This document shows, one piece after another, positions 14,301-24,322 of a stretch of DNA of 64,000 nt; positions within the stretch are counted from its first letter, which is position 1; each line of letters opens with the position of its first letter. This DNA is from Hofstenia miamia (Eukaryota > Xenacoelomorpha > Acoela > Hofsteniidae): NCBI GenBank assembly GCA_900660155.1, contig CABFPE010000120.1, forward strand, positions 1,484,940-1,548,939. The letters run 5' to 3'. The notes below the pieces were generated by a model that was not told where the DNA came from, searched no databases, and saw only the letters and a list, made by a program, of their open reading frames with translations. Made by a program: the position numbers and the translations under genes.

Positions 14301-17300
14301 AAATTTCAACTATGCTACCATTATACTCCACAAACTTTTCTTCATTCGCATTATTCCTATTGCTATTTTAAATTTCAACTATGCTACCATTATACTCCAC
14401 AAACTTTTCTTCATTCGCATTATTCCTATTGCTAACTACCTGATTACTGCTCATCACTTAGACTTTCCTTATCTTCTTCTAAATTTAAGTCCTCTCTCTA
14501 CTCCTTAATCTTGTCCTCTTTGCTTCCTCGCTTCAATTTCGATCATCTGTGTTCTTTTCTTACGTATTGTAAATGCTCTTTCTGTTCTTATTAATATTTA
14601 TAGTTTTGTTAAGATACTTTGATTTTTAATTTGATTTCTTTTTGACCCCCGTAAAGGTGATAAAGTCTTTTTATTGTTGTTATTGTTGTTAATAGCAACT
14701 GCAGATGTCTATAAATGTAAATTGTTGAAATTGCTAAGAATATTTTTTTAGAGAGGATATTGAAGATTCTGAAATTTTATTAATGTTAGTTTCCCACTTA
14801 TCAAAGAGTGGTCATACCGTCAATCTTTCAGCTCTTAAAAAATCTTTATATGATGCAGATTTCGATAAATCTACCTACTTACCACATGGTATGGTATGTT
14901 TTTCAACTAAATTTTCTTGAAACAATATACATGCCGTACTATAAACTAGCTGACAAAATTTGGCCTTTGCAATTAGTGCCCTGGCATTATTAGTGTCTGG
15001 CAATGTGTTTGGTTCGTTTGGCTTAATCCAAGAAAGTTTGGGCACATTATTAAATTTTCATGAAAATGCTTCTTGGTATTAAAAAACAGTGATTATTGTG
15101 AACATAATTACCTGATTAAAGTCAATAAGTCATATATCTACAATCATGCATGATTTTCATATTTGGTATATCGTCTATAAATTTTCTTTTTATCATTAAG
15201 TTTTTGGGGCATTCAGTCTGACAATCACTTGCATCGCTTTGGTGTTAGTTTACTACGCCAAACATGGGAAACTTTCTGTTTTGACATCTTCATAATTTGT
15301 GGGTTGGTAGCAAACAGGCTTTCACTTCATGATTTTATCCTAGCTCCTCAATTAAATTTAAAACCTGAAACATGATCACATTGCACCATCTTTAAGTAAA
15401 TATTCCACTGACCATGTTCAAAGCTGCTTTAGCTGTAGTTCATGTAGTACCATGCTCTCCATTATTCAAGTCAGTTTACAACGTCATCCACTGCTTTCTT
15501 AAGCAAGCTATCAGCTTCCCTATCAAGTTCTACAATCTTATAAAGTGTTCTCCTTTATTCATTAGCCTCCTTTGCATTCTGAATTATACTAATTCACTTG
15601 TGTGGTGCACCACAGAAAAGATGATTTGGATAGAAATAGCTCACTGCCATTGCCCCTCAAAACTAAGATTTTTAAGACTTAAGTGATAAAATTTAATTTA
15701 ATTTAATAGGAAGTAGTGTATAATTCCATTTTACACTACTATATTGGAACTTAATGCAAAATTATGCCCTATTAACAATGTAGGATATAAATTGTACCAA
15801 AATTGTGCATGTGGCCAAATTCTCTTGGAGTACTATATTTTAATGAATTCTGTCCCGTTTGCTTACTAATATCAAATTTCTTAAAATGATAAAATATCAT
15901 TTCAATTAAACATTTTTACTACACATTTTTCTCCAGGCTAAAGCAAAAACTGATTTAGGTGAAGCGTTTGTTTAATGAGCAACACATTCATTTGGATGAT
16001 TGGATGCTGGATGCTCTACTCAATCGTTGTGATTTGAAGTCAACGGGTACACATACATGGTTAGTCTTTCCAGTGCATGTGGATGTAAAATATGCAGTGT
16101 CATCATATTTTCTCAAATGCATTGCTTGTTTGTCTATTCCTAGATTTTGAGTATTTCAAGATGTACTGTATATATTTTTGTGAATGCTTTATATACCTAT
16201 TTCTAATTTTTAACTGTTTAATTATTGCACGTAAATGTCATTTCTGGCAAAGCAGTTTGGGGAAGCTAAAGTATGCAATTTATCGATAAAAGTTCTAATT
16301 GCTTTCGATATTCATTTTAATCTCAAAAAATAGTTTCGAAGTGCATTGAATCACTGCAGAAGACGTAGTATCCTCGACATGCATTTCTTTCAATCTACTC
16401 TTTGGTTTTAAAAGCACAGTTATGGTTTGGAAAAATATCGTGTTCGTATGAATATATGCAGACCACTGCAAAGTGTTTCTCGGTGATATTTTTGAGCACG
16501 AGTATTGCTAGCTATTGTTAAAAATCCTTTAAAGATTCAAACCCGTTTGTGACTAATAAGTGATTAACATAAAAAATTGTGATTAATTACTAAATATTAA
16601 TTACAAATATTAAAAGCAATAACGTTTATTCAAAAGAACTGATCAATGGTTTTTAATGTAACCGGTATTTGATAAAATCGTTGGTGTATGGAAGGACAAT
16701 TTTGGCCTTTTAGAATATCAATCTTTTTCACTATTCATTATTGCCTTTTTATAAAAGAAATATGTTTCGTTTCGTAATTAGTTTCGTTTCTTATAAAACG
16801 GGTTTATTAACAACTAAAAACAATACAATTAGACAACATAATTACCATTATTTCTAATAATGTCCTCAAAATGTCTCATCATATCGTTTGCCTCAGTCAG
16901 CAGATGAGGAACACATCTAGTGGCCTTCTAAGTTTTCTCTAAATCTTCCTTAAGAATTCGATGTATTATGCTTTCAGACAAACCTAACATTTCACTCACT
17001 CAGAGAAATTTTTTACCCGTGGTATACTGTTTCTCCTTAATTCACTAATCCATCTTCCTTTCCCACTTGCTTGCGAACCCGTGTGCCATCATCAATTTCC
17101 TTAACAAACTGTTGAATGCGGAGCACAGAAGGACAATTGCTTGGCGACGCAGTTGATAACATTTGATCATTTCCGTACATTTCGCGTTGCATCTTCTGTG
17201 TGTTTCAGTTAAAAAATACATGCTTTCAACAGTGAAATTCATAATTATATGATAAGTGCAATGTGGCAAATGCACTCACAGCTTACAGCAGATTTTATAT

Positions 17301-20300
17301 TTTGATTTTTACGTAAACTACAAATTCGCCTTACTCTCCGGGCTGTAACATATGTGACAGGTTACATTATATGATATTGTCTGATTTTATGTCGTTAATG
17401 TGATTTTGATAAAAAACCAACTAATTACGAAAGAACCTATACTATTTTGATCCAAGATTTGGCAACAGAATGACTGTCTAATAATATTTTAATACGATTC
17501 TCGCCTATTCCTTAACAAAGGACTTTAATTGAATAAAATAATACAGCTTTCAAAATTATATTGTTAAAGATATTAATTTATTAATAAACAAAGATTAGTA
17601 AAAAGTTACATCGACTAAGTAATTTAGTTTTAGAGTTTTTATGCAGTATTCTACATTAGTAGCTTTTTACAAACATAAACGAAATTCCCGCTCGCTTAAT
17701 ATTAATTACTGAATGATTCAAACAGTATACAATATTACTGCTTTAAAAAAACTTTTTTTACAAGTCATACTGTAGATTAAGTACTTTAAATCATGTTTTT
17801 CCCCTTTCTAAAGAGATTAATTTCTAAATTTTTAAACCACACTAAAAATAATATATATTCTGATTTGTTTTGACTGGCTACTAACAATTCTTGTGATTTA
17901 GCTGGGTTGCAATTATCGAATTCTTAGAACGGACACAGCCCTTTAGTTGTCAGAAATCACCAACCCCATCATCTACACCACAGCCTCTTAATAAGACTAA
18001 CTTAGAACAACCAAAGCCCATAAATATGATGCAACCGCCGCTTCCTAACATTGGATCGCAGCCCCCTGTCAATCCTTCACTGCAGGTAAGTTGCATTTAC
18101 TTATATAGTAGTTAATGCATGTAGGACCTATATATGTTACATTTTACACATAGACATGTAAAACTACTTTTGTCCTGCCTAGTATATCTAAAATGTATTG
18201 GAAATCCGCATGTCCATGTAAAAAATTCAAAATATCACAATAGGTAACTCTTGCTATATTAGACATTTTTTGCATTTCTCTGCAATTTCTGTCTATGTTA
18301 GACATCTTAGTATTTTTATCCTTTCCACTACGATCTTTACATTTTGATGGTATTTTAGATGCAATCGTCGTAGTGGGGTTTCTTGTTTTCCACACATTCC
18401 ATTCAGGGTTGCTACCATATAGAATTTATATTAATGTTACTTTTCTTAAACTATAATTAACCGTCCCTTTCCAATAGTACTATTGAAATGTAAAAGGAAG
18501 CAAATGTGAATTGAGAGAAGCACTTTCGACTTTGTGTGATAATGGTTAATCGAATGCATGCAAGATTTCTGCTCTCTTGTTTTTGAGGGAATTCTCGTTG
18601 TTCTTGGCCGAAATCATGTACAGACGAATATCATAGTAAATTTGAAAAAAAATATTTAACAAAAGTATTCATAGAACTTTTTCTAAGTGAGACTATTTTC
18701 TGTTTTGTATTATTTAAAAATTTATTAAATACTACTGTGGTCCACATTATGAAATCTTCAAAAAATGCTTTGATTTACAAAATTATCTCAATTGAGAAAC
18801 TTTCCCCGGGTTGCTGCTTATCGCTTACGTGGCTATCATAGATGCCACATTTCACTAAATCATCTCTTCTGGATATCAAATGAAACAGTTGTAGAAAAAC
18901 CTGTAATTATTTGAAAGTATTGTCTATCAGCCCTTGTGATTTTGTGCTGTAAACAATGCGAAAATATTAAATATTTCTGTTGCAAAACCATAAATGCGTT
19001 TTTGAACTAATTTCAATAAGCAAGTGTGTAATTGTACTGCTCGAAGCAGTAGAAGAGCTATTAACGCTATTTTACCTGGGATTTTTCGTAGTAGTTATCC
19101 CTGAGAGGATGGCCGATTTGCCCCCTCCCTAATATCTCGCAAATGGTACATCCTATCAACACCAAATTTGGTGTGGAGATAATTTGAAATGTCAGAAATA
19201 TCTTGGCTTACCATTTATCGGTACTATGTTTAATATGCAAACTATGTGCATATTAATTAGGCTGTGTATCAAATTTATCAATTTCTTAATTTCTAATTAT
19301 TGATACAAAATGTTAGAAATATTACTAAATGGGAATCAAGAGAAAGTCCTATAATGCAAATAAAGCATGGAAAACATTTATTATTTTGCATTGATTTCAA
19401 TTTATAGCCTTTACATACAAAATGGTTATTTTTGGTTGCAGTTATCATCTAACAATACTTTCATTTTTTCTCAGGAATTGCACGGATCATAGATGTATTT
19501 CATTGGAGATGACCAAAGCAGATCAATGACATTTTGTAGGAAAACGTAGAGCAGCTTTGGAACTTAAGTTCAAATGGCTTTCTCTTCATTGTCATTCGTA
19601 ATCCTCAGTTGAATGTCTATGCATCAAACATCCTGACAACCATTAGAAAATTACTCCTGAAAATTATCAAAGAAACAATGCAAGTTGTTTAAGCGTATTT
19701 TAAAGCTTGTTTAGAGAAAAGTCTTTGTTTTCAGTAAAATACTTATATTTATGATGAACATTCTCACTTTGCCTTATGAAATGGGTTTTTCAAATTGCAT
19801 GCATAAATCAAATATGTGGTTGTAATCCAATTTTTTAGACATCATCTAAGTTGGAGGAAGTCGAAAAGTGGGAATCGAATTATGCGTTTTTTATAAGAGC
19901 TTTGCGTGGAGCAGATATTGAAAAGACGGGTAAATTCATTTTAATATACTTAAAATGTGAAATGCAAGGCTGTTTTAAACTATGAGAGGATAAGAAATTC
20001 TTTATTCATATAAACTTTCACTGTTTAGAACTGATTGCTATGTGAATTTCACAGTGTAAAGGGTTGCATCAATTTATGCAAAAACAGTACAGGAATTGCT
20101 AAAATCATATTTCCAGGCTATCAATTTTCTACAAACGTTATTGTATTTGTATAATGCAATACTTTGTTGCATTCTGAGAATAGTGAAATTTGAGTAATAG
20201 ATACCTAGTTTTTAAATGACTTTCTTTGAGACAGGATGAGCAAGTTTAAAATTGGGTTTAGAAACATTAATAAAAAACAGCTTCAAGCTCTTAGAACCAT

Positions 20301-20879
20301 TGATTTCCTACGGTTGGATTATTGGCTCAGCCGAAAATATTATCAATTTATGGTGTGCATCATGTATAAATTTAATATTTTTATTGCGAATTCTTTAAAT
20401 ACTTTGCCACGAAAATTTTTTATATTGTTTCTCAAGTTATTTAGTTTCCTATTTATTCAGTTTTCTCTGATAAAATATGTGCTGTGATGAAATGCAATGT
20501 TCAATGCATCTATGAAATAATTGTTACATATATAGACATAATTCTTTCGGTAATATGAAATCTCATTTTTAATTGTTGACGTTGGATTATCATTTCTACC
20601 TTGATTTTTAGTGTGTGTGTTAATGCATATTTTTATTTTTTTGACCTTTTATGGCTCCAAGGGTCCTGTTTTTTATTAAAACTTTTAGGAGTACTATCTT
20701 TTGGTGAAGCTGGTCGAATGATTAACAATTACAATATTGTCTATGGACTTGGAATCTCGGATCAAGCCATCCAGCAATATTTAGCTTCATGCACCCGACC
20801 AGGAGAGAATGTTGTTTTAATCGAGCCCCTGATTGATACAATACGGATTGGAGAACTAAAGCGCCGCTACACTCTATAA
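2112..20879 (+). CDS. C1orf87: C1orf87 (CREF) homolog, 12-exon spliced gene
   Basis: Twelve exons were found by following open, protein-like segments between AG and GT borders. Phases agree at every junction and the model is 577 codons. The C-terminal third has the motifs I remember for human C1orf87: NTGVL-like KTGVLSFGEAGRM, then NNYNIVYGLGIS, and GENVVLIEPL near the end. Upstream, VPLTARIMDQLFDRF and VNYSKLLVYLDK resemble its EF-hand-like region, and SLPRRKLNEYG resembles its IPRRKL motif. Residues about 510-521 (D-x-E-x-T-G-x-L-x-x-x-E) form one plausible EF-hand loop; the other helix pairs have degenerate loops. The human protein is about 546 aa, so length fits. The start ATG has A at -3 and G at +4. 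Molecular role is not established; a cilium-linked role is an inference. Exons 2-4 are the least certain (weak acceptors, alternative borders); exons 5-12 are firm. Confidence 0.85.
2278..2305. repeat. (TA)n microsatellite
   Basis: About 14 TA units in intron 1. Confidence 0.95.
3019..3105 (+). CDS. C1orf87: C1orf87 homolog exon 2
   Basis: Acceptor CCCCAAG, donor AAG|GTAAAT. This start gives NLNPNAVDNFLSGPNLK and ends in SLPR, joining exon 3 as PRRKLNEYG. A later acceptor at 3056 has a better T-tract, but its frame leads into a stop at the start of exon 3, so the upstream AG is preferred. The acceptor is weak. Confidence 0.55.
4443..4485 (+). CDS. C1orf87: C1orf87 homolog exon 3
   Basis: Acceptor ACTTCAG, reading RKLNEYGWNPLTTS, donor GTTTTT. 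The donor is poor. An alternative end at the GGGTGG inside the exon would pair with the earlier acceptor at 6497. Confidence 0.5.
4969..4994. repeat. (TA)n microsatellite
   Basis: About 13 TA units in intron 3. Confidence 0.95.
6508..6753 (+). CDS. C1orf87: C1orf87 homolog exon 4
   Basis: Open through RTYDDRIGNNQPWMD to ERDFGGAIQ, donor CAG|GTACAT. The 5' border could be either GGCAG (used here) or TTTAG at 6497, depending on how exon 3 ends. The exon is basic and proline-rich in its middle and looks like a linker rather than a domain. Confidence 0.7.
7599..7886 (+). CDS. C1orf87: C1orf87 homolog exon 5
   Basis: Acceptor TTTTAG, donor CAG|GTATTA, 96 codons, phase 0 at both ends. It encodes helices typical of an EF-hand pair with degenerate loops: LRALYRQITSEFD, HLSKIFVRNKVPL, IMDQLFDRF, VNYSKLLVYLDK. 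This is one of the two best matches to C1orf87. Confidence 0.9.
8624..8844 (+). CDS. C1orf87: C1orf87 homolog exon 6
   Basis: Acceptor ATATTTAG, donor AA|GTAAAT. Reads SQETRQISPPDQVEH to SSTNNPNKKLT. Polar and low in complexity, a probable linker. A second in-frame AG lies 18 bases downstream. Confidence 0.8.
9124..9170 (+). CDS. C1orf87: C1orf87 homolog exon 7
   Basis: A 47-bp exon between a strong TTTTTCAG acceptor and an AAG|GTATTC donor. Reads KEIGTVSNSILSGIPQ. Phases (2 nt in, 1 nt out) match both neighbours. The following intron, 5.6 kb, is the longest in the gene and is full of mobile elements. Confidence 0.7.
9207..9228. repeat. (TA)n microsatellite
   Basis: About 11 TA units just after exon 7. 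Confidence 0.9.
10832..10857. repeat. (TA)n microsatellite
   Basis: About 13 TA units inside the inverted-repeat element; a shorter TA/GTAT run lies at 11021-11041. Confidence 0.9.
11127..13110 (-). mobile_element. Antisense LINE, same family as the copy at position 1
   Basis: Read on the minus strand, the 3' end (GCCTTCGGCGGCTAAATAAAG and an ATT-rich tail) and the codons before it (CSRCRKI-like) match the LINE at 1-762. The 5' part holds the end of an ORF1 (MDSEVWSDGLLIRYYRLSDA) and an endonuclease region. Only about 1 kb lies between the endonuclease and the 3' end, too little for a reverse transcriptase, so most of the RT has been lost by internal deletion. Several frames are used, so the copy is dead. 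Confidence 0.8.
12078..12781 (-). pseudogene. LINE APE-type endonuclease remnant
   Basis: On the minus strand: DGVVIASRRPNLDIH, CCGCAVVLSDHIVSLLCVYN and, further on, LIKLSDHSFVHFNL, which fits the catalytic SDH motif near the end of AP-type endonucleases. The pieces lie in at least two frames. Confidence 0.65.
13884..14433 (+). repeat. 69-bp minisatellite, eight near-identical copies
   Basis: The unit includes TCAACTATGCTACCATTATA, CTCCACAAACTTTTC and TTCATTCGCATTATTCC. Copies 2-8 look identical by eye; copy 1 differs by a few bases and an indel. Because 69 is a multiple of 3 and the unit lacks a stop in one frame, the array reads open for 179 codons (repeat LCYHYTPQTFLHSHYSYCYF), but this is a by-product of the period. 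Lies in intron 7, just outside the inverted-repeat element. Confidence 0.95.
14437..14695 (+). mobile_element. LINE 3' tail fragment
   Basis: A T-rich UTR-like stretch ends in GACCCCCGTAAAGGTGATAA, then AGTCTTTTTATTG and a (TTGTTA/TTG)n tail. This is the typical look of a non-LTR 3' terminus. The minisatellite directly abuts its 5' side, so the repeat may have grown from the truncated end. No coding part remains. Confidence 0.55.
14754..14893 (+). CDS. C1orf87: C1orf87 homolog exon 8
   Basis: A run of AGAGAG follows the T-tract; the second AG gives the phase needed after exon 7. Reads EDIEDSEILLMLVSHLSKSG to STYLPHGM, donor ATG|GTATGT. DADFDKSTYLPH resembles a degenerate EF loop. Confidence 0.8.
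14894..15958 (+). other. Intron 8
   Basis: No element recognised. A 90-codon open stretch at 15414 has no protein-like motif. Confidence 0.5.
15959..16059 (+). CDS. C1orf87: C1orf87 homolog exon 9
   Basis: Acceptor GATTTAG, donor TG|GTTAGT. Reads VKRLFNEQHIHLDDWMLDAL then LNRCDLKSTG. The pattern of leucines and the DL..xG turn match the C1orf87 segment LLETLLNHQDL as I recall it. Confidence 0.85.
16845..17280 (-). pseudogene. Mariner-superfamily transposase N-terminal fragment in intron 9
   Basis: Minus strand. The clearest piece reads VSEMLGLSESIIHRILKEDL followed, after a stop, by ATRCVPHLLTEANDMMRHF. This matches the helix-turn-helix to linker region of mariner transposases (recognition helix, then 'ARWVPH-L-T'). 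Upstream, FTVESMYFLTETH and QAIVLLCSAFNSLL fit the first HTH. The catalytic DDE part is absent and several stops are present. No terminal repeats were identified. Confidence 0.6.
17902..18085 (+). CDS. C1orf87: C1orf87 homolog exon 10
   Basis: Acceptor TGATTTAG, donor CAG|GTAAGT. Begins WVAIIEFLERTQPF, the exiting helix of an EF-like unit, followed by a proline/serine-rich linker (SPTPSSTPQP, QPPLPNIGSQPP). Confidence 0.85.
18086..20688 (+). other. Introns 10 and 11 (exon 11 lies between)
   Basis: AT-rich sequence with no recognised element outside exon 11. Confidence 0.5.
19839..19929 (+). CDS. C1orf87: C1orf87 homolog exon 11
   Basis: Acceptor TTTTTTAG, donor GG|GTAAAT. Reads KLEEVEKWESNYAFF then ALRGADIEKT, the entering helix and first half of the best EF-hand loop; the loop is split across this intron. 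Confidence 0.88.
20689..20879 (+). CDS. C1orf87: C1orf87 homolog exon 12 with stop
   Basis: Acceptor ACTTTTAG. Completes the EF loop (GVLSFGE) and continues NNYNIVYGLG, GENVVLIEPL to LKRRYTL and TAA. Strongest family match in the gene. Confidence 0.92.
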
Positions 20880-21215
20880 ATCAGTGCTCTTAGAGGAGAT
20901 TTTATAATATAAATTTCTATTTTTCAAGGAGTCATTTTTATTGAAATAAGAAAAATCAGTTACTGTATATATTTTTAATTTTCAACTTTATAATTTATAT
21001 TTTCGTGATATAAATATTCATTTTTGCAAAAAAATTCAGTTGTTTTTATTGATTTAAATTCATCATTATGTTTACTATCTTTTGAAATGCTTCGTAGTTC
21101 TTTTATGAATTTTTATAAAAACTAATTTTTTTGATCTCTTTCAAAAGTTGAGGACAAAATTGGGAAACTTAAAATGAGGTAAGAGATACTTTATTCAGAT
21201 AAATGCTTGCAATTG

Positions 21216-21221
21216 AATAAA
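21216..21221 (+). promoter_or_regulatory. Possible polyadenylation signal of the C1orf87 homolog
   Basis: First good AATAAA after the stop codon, 337 bases downstream. Such hexamers are common in AT-rich DNA. Confidence 0.3.
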
Positions 21222-21839
21222 ACAAATATAAACAAATCTTCAAGGCTAACGATATAGCACTAGTGTATCAATCCCCAGACGAGTTATTGTATAGATTTAA
21301 CAAAATTGTTTTTGTTTAGGAAATATTTTGTATGCTTTTTGAAGTATTTCAATGTTTTTTAACTATCGAATTATCTTAAGAGACAATTATGTGATAGAAT
21401 TAAGAACATTAGATCACTTCTAGTATTTCTAATCATTTAATCAAATGCAGCCTATAATTTGAAACCAAAATTTTACACCCGACACCAAGATGAAGTAATT
21501 TAAAAATTATTGAGAGCATTTATATAAAATCCTTCCAACCAACTCTAAACACTAATGATTCAGTTTTTAAATTAAATTTACAGATATTTAAAATTTTGAT
21601 TATTAAGTATTTTTGTCTATTTTATAGAGAGAATAATTAGTAAAATGATGACAATGGCCTTGGTAACCAAAAAACTAGATATCTGTATGTTTTTATTAGG
21701 CTAATAGAATTTCAGAAATACAATGAATTATTGATCTTTTGTTAACCCAAGTTGCATAAGATAATAAATATCATTTACTATCGACCACAACATTTTAATA
21801 ATTGATTTATAAACTCTGGGCTTCTGAAGCACTTAGGCA

Positions 21840-23515
21840 GATCTAATAAACAACCATCTTCATTCCAATATGGCTACTAAAAAACAATGCGAAATATATT
21901 GCCGAACCTTTAAATTATATCTTTAATGAAGGCCCAAAATGGAATATTTTTCCCGATTTCTTGAAACAGGCTCATATTACTCCAATTTACAAAAAAGACA
22001 AACCAAAGTATCCCAAAAACTATCGACCTATATCTATTACATCAGCAATCAGTAAAATATTTGAAAGATTATTACATGAACAATTTACACTTCATTTAAA
22101 TAATCATAAACTATGGTCCAAATCGCAATTTGGTTTCAGATAAAATTGCTCAACATCAGCCGCATTTATACAAACGATAGAAAAATGGAGAGAACTATTG
22201 GACTAATAAATTTGTTGCGATTGCCTGTCTTGACCTCTCAAATGCATTCGATTTTATTAAACATGATATATTAGTAAGAAAATTAAAATATATTGGTTTT
22301 TCTCTTAACAGTGCTCACCTTATATCTAATCACTTAAGTAATAGACTTCACTAAGTTAAATTAAATGATACTTTTGTAAATTGGTTGTCTGTCAATAATG
22401 GTGTACCTCAAGGAACCATACTAGGTCCCCTGTTTTTTAATATTTATGTGAATGACATGAAGGAAATTACGGACTGCGAAATATTACAATACGCCGATGA
22501 TACATCTATTTACTGTGGAAATAAATCCTTAGATAAAGCTGTAAAAGTTATTGAATCGAGTTGTATAAAACTGAGCAATTATTTTAGCATGCAAAGATTG
22601 CGTACTAACGCGAAAAAACTGAATTTTGCATAATGCGACCCTTTTGAAAAAAACGACATCTCTGACTATTCAATAAAATTCAATAATTCATCTGTTATAC
22701 CTGTTAATAAGTTTAAATATCTAGGAGTAACAATAGATTCAAAGCTTAATTTTACGTCGCAAATAACTATTATTATTAAAAAAAATGGTTATAGGTATAA
22801 GAAAGATATCCCATGTTTCCCAACAGTTACCCCCCAATTGTAGTAATTCAAATGTTTCATGCATTCGTTATGAGTAATTTAAACTATGCCAATATTTTAT
22901 ATACTAATGTGCACAGCCTAATGATAAAAAAGCTTCAAAGTTCAACCAAAATGGATATTAAATTTTTGTAACAAAAACTCTTCTAAAACAAGAGAATATA
23001 TTTCAAAATCTATTCTTTTTCCACAAGAATTAATTATTTACAATATTATTATATATTTCTTCAAATTCATAAACATAGTTCCACCCTACGACGAGATATT
23101 CTCATTCTCGACAGATGGTCTCAAGCAAAATAAACAATGAAGAAACTATTCACATGTTAAATTTAATAAAAATATCATGAGTCAATCCTTTATTAATACT
23201 GCAATTTACAACTGGAATATATTGCCAAACGTAATGAAAATAATAGACAACCTTAAAACATTCAAAAAAAATTAAAATCATTAATTATCAATAAAAAGTT
23301 TATATTAGGTAGATCATGGATAGGATTTAAATTTTATAATAACGACTATACAATAAATCGAAATTAGTAAACTATCCGTAGCCATTGCTTTTTCATTTTT
23401 GTTATTCATTTTGAATTGTACTTAGTAGTTAATGACGCTATTCATTTGAAATATCAGTTATATATTGTAAAAAATTCAAATGAATATAGATTATCTTATC
23501 TTCCCTTATCTTATC
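21840..23515 (+). mobile_element. Degenerate CR1-like LINE (copy 1)
   Basis: RT motifs are readable in pieces: ANYRPI-type NYRPISITSAISKIFERLL, then after stops NGVPQGTILGPLFFNIYVND, QYADDTSIYC, FKYLGVTIDS. It ends DYTINRN and has a 3' tail (TGAATATAGATT, then TTATC repeats). The 3' end and last residues match the copy at 23934-26403 (ending DYSINRN), so they are one family. Many stops and frameshifts; clearly older than its relative. Confidence 0.85.
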
Positions 23516-23519
23516 TCTG

Positions 23520-23932
23520 ACTGAATTTGTATTAAAAATGTTGTTGGTGGGAACTCGTATGATTTGAAAATTTTTACATCACAAAAGATAGCAAAGAAAT
23601 AGAATAATCATGAAAACAAAAAAGAAACAAGAAATAATTGGCTTAAATGAAAATGGAAATTTTATAAAGAGGATAAGCAGGGATAATAATGTATATGCTG
23701 CCCATCAGAAAACTAATGGAATCTCTTCAGGCAAACAAGTTTCCTTGGAGGAGTGCACAATTCAGGCAATATACAAAACAATTGTACACTGGAAACCCAG
23801 ATTCTACCTAATATACAAGAACAAACAAGGAAATCGCTTTGTGGAAACAATGAGGAAATGTCTAGAACCACTTGCACTTAATGATCAGAATGACGAGAAC
23901 ACTTTATTGAAAGCAATGATTCTCCCACACCT
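23520..23932 (+). pseudogene. N-terminal fragment of a GPSGLDA-type RT element
   Basis: Open from 23610 to the single N. The segment reads HWKPRFYLIYKNKQGNRFV, then ETMRKCLEPLALND and LLKAMILPH. It fits the N-terminal 'HW...NLF..P.G.AG..FV ... LKA.M..P.LL' pattern I recall for a widespread invertebrate RT family. The RT part of the same family lies at 26404-27709. The two were most likely one element, split by the LINE between them. No gene of this family is intact here. Confidence 0.5.
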
Positions 23933-23933
23933 N
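23933..23933. other. Single-N assembly join
   Basis: One N sits exactly where the element on the left stops and LINE sequence begins. The open frame across it is therefore a chimera. Confidence 0.85.
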
Positions 23934-23936
23934 TTT

Positions 23937-24242
23937 TGTTTTGAATTTCCATACTCAGATCACTGCCTTATAGCTACTTATTCGAATATTCTAAAAGTTT
24001 GTAAACCCTCTAAATCTTGGATAAAAATACGAGAAAAATCAACAGAAAATGTCGAAAAACTTCGACAGTATTTAAAAATCGAAAACTGGAGTTCGATATA
24101 TTCATCATTAACAACTAATGAAATGCTATCACATTTTACAAAAACTTTACTTCTCTATTTGGATATATGCTGCCCAGAAAAATATATTCTTTCATCCGAA
24201 AATACCAAAAAAACTCAGAAATGTTTCAAAACCATAGATTGA
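23937..24242 (+). pseudogene. LINE endonuclease C-terminus and linker
   Basis: Reads FEFPYSDHCLIATYSN, with the SDH catalytic motif of APE-type endonucleases, then a helical linker (KSTENVEKLRQYL, NEMLSHFTKTLLLYL) to a TGA. The RT continues in another frame 80 bases on, so one frameshift separates them. Confidence 0.7.
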
Positions 24243-24322
24243 TTCTAAATGCCTCGATTTAATCGAAATAAAGAAACAGAAATGGAAAAAATACTTAAAT
24301 TTCCAAACACTGGAAAATCATA

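Noticed and set aside
13884-14433. CRISPR-like array
   Set aside because: The 69-bp units are contiguous with no spacers and the genome is eukaryotic.
13896-14435. 179-codon repetitive 'protein'
   Set aside because: Produced by a 69-bp tandem repeat in an intron; no start context, no family, no splice connection.
15414-15686. 90-codon plus-strand frame in intron 8
   Set aside because: Hydrophobic chance frame, no splice signals or motif.
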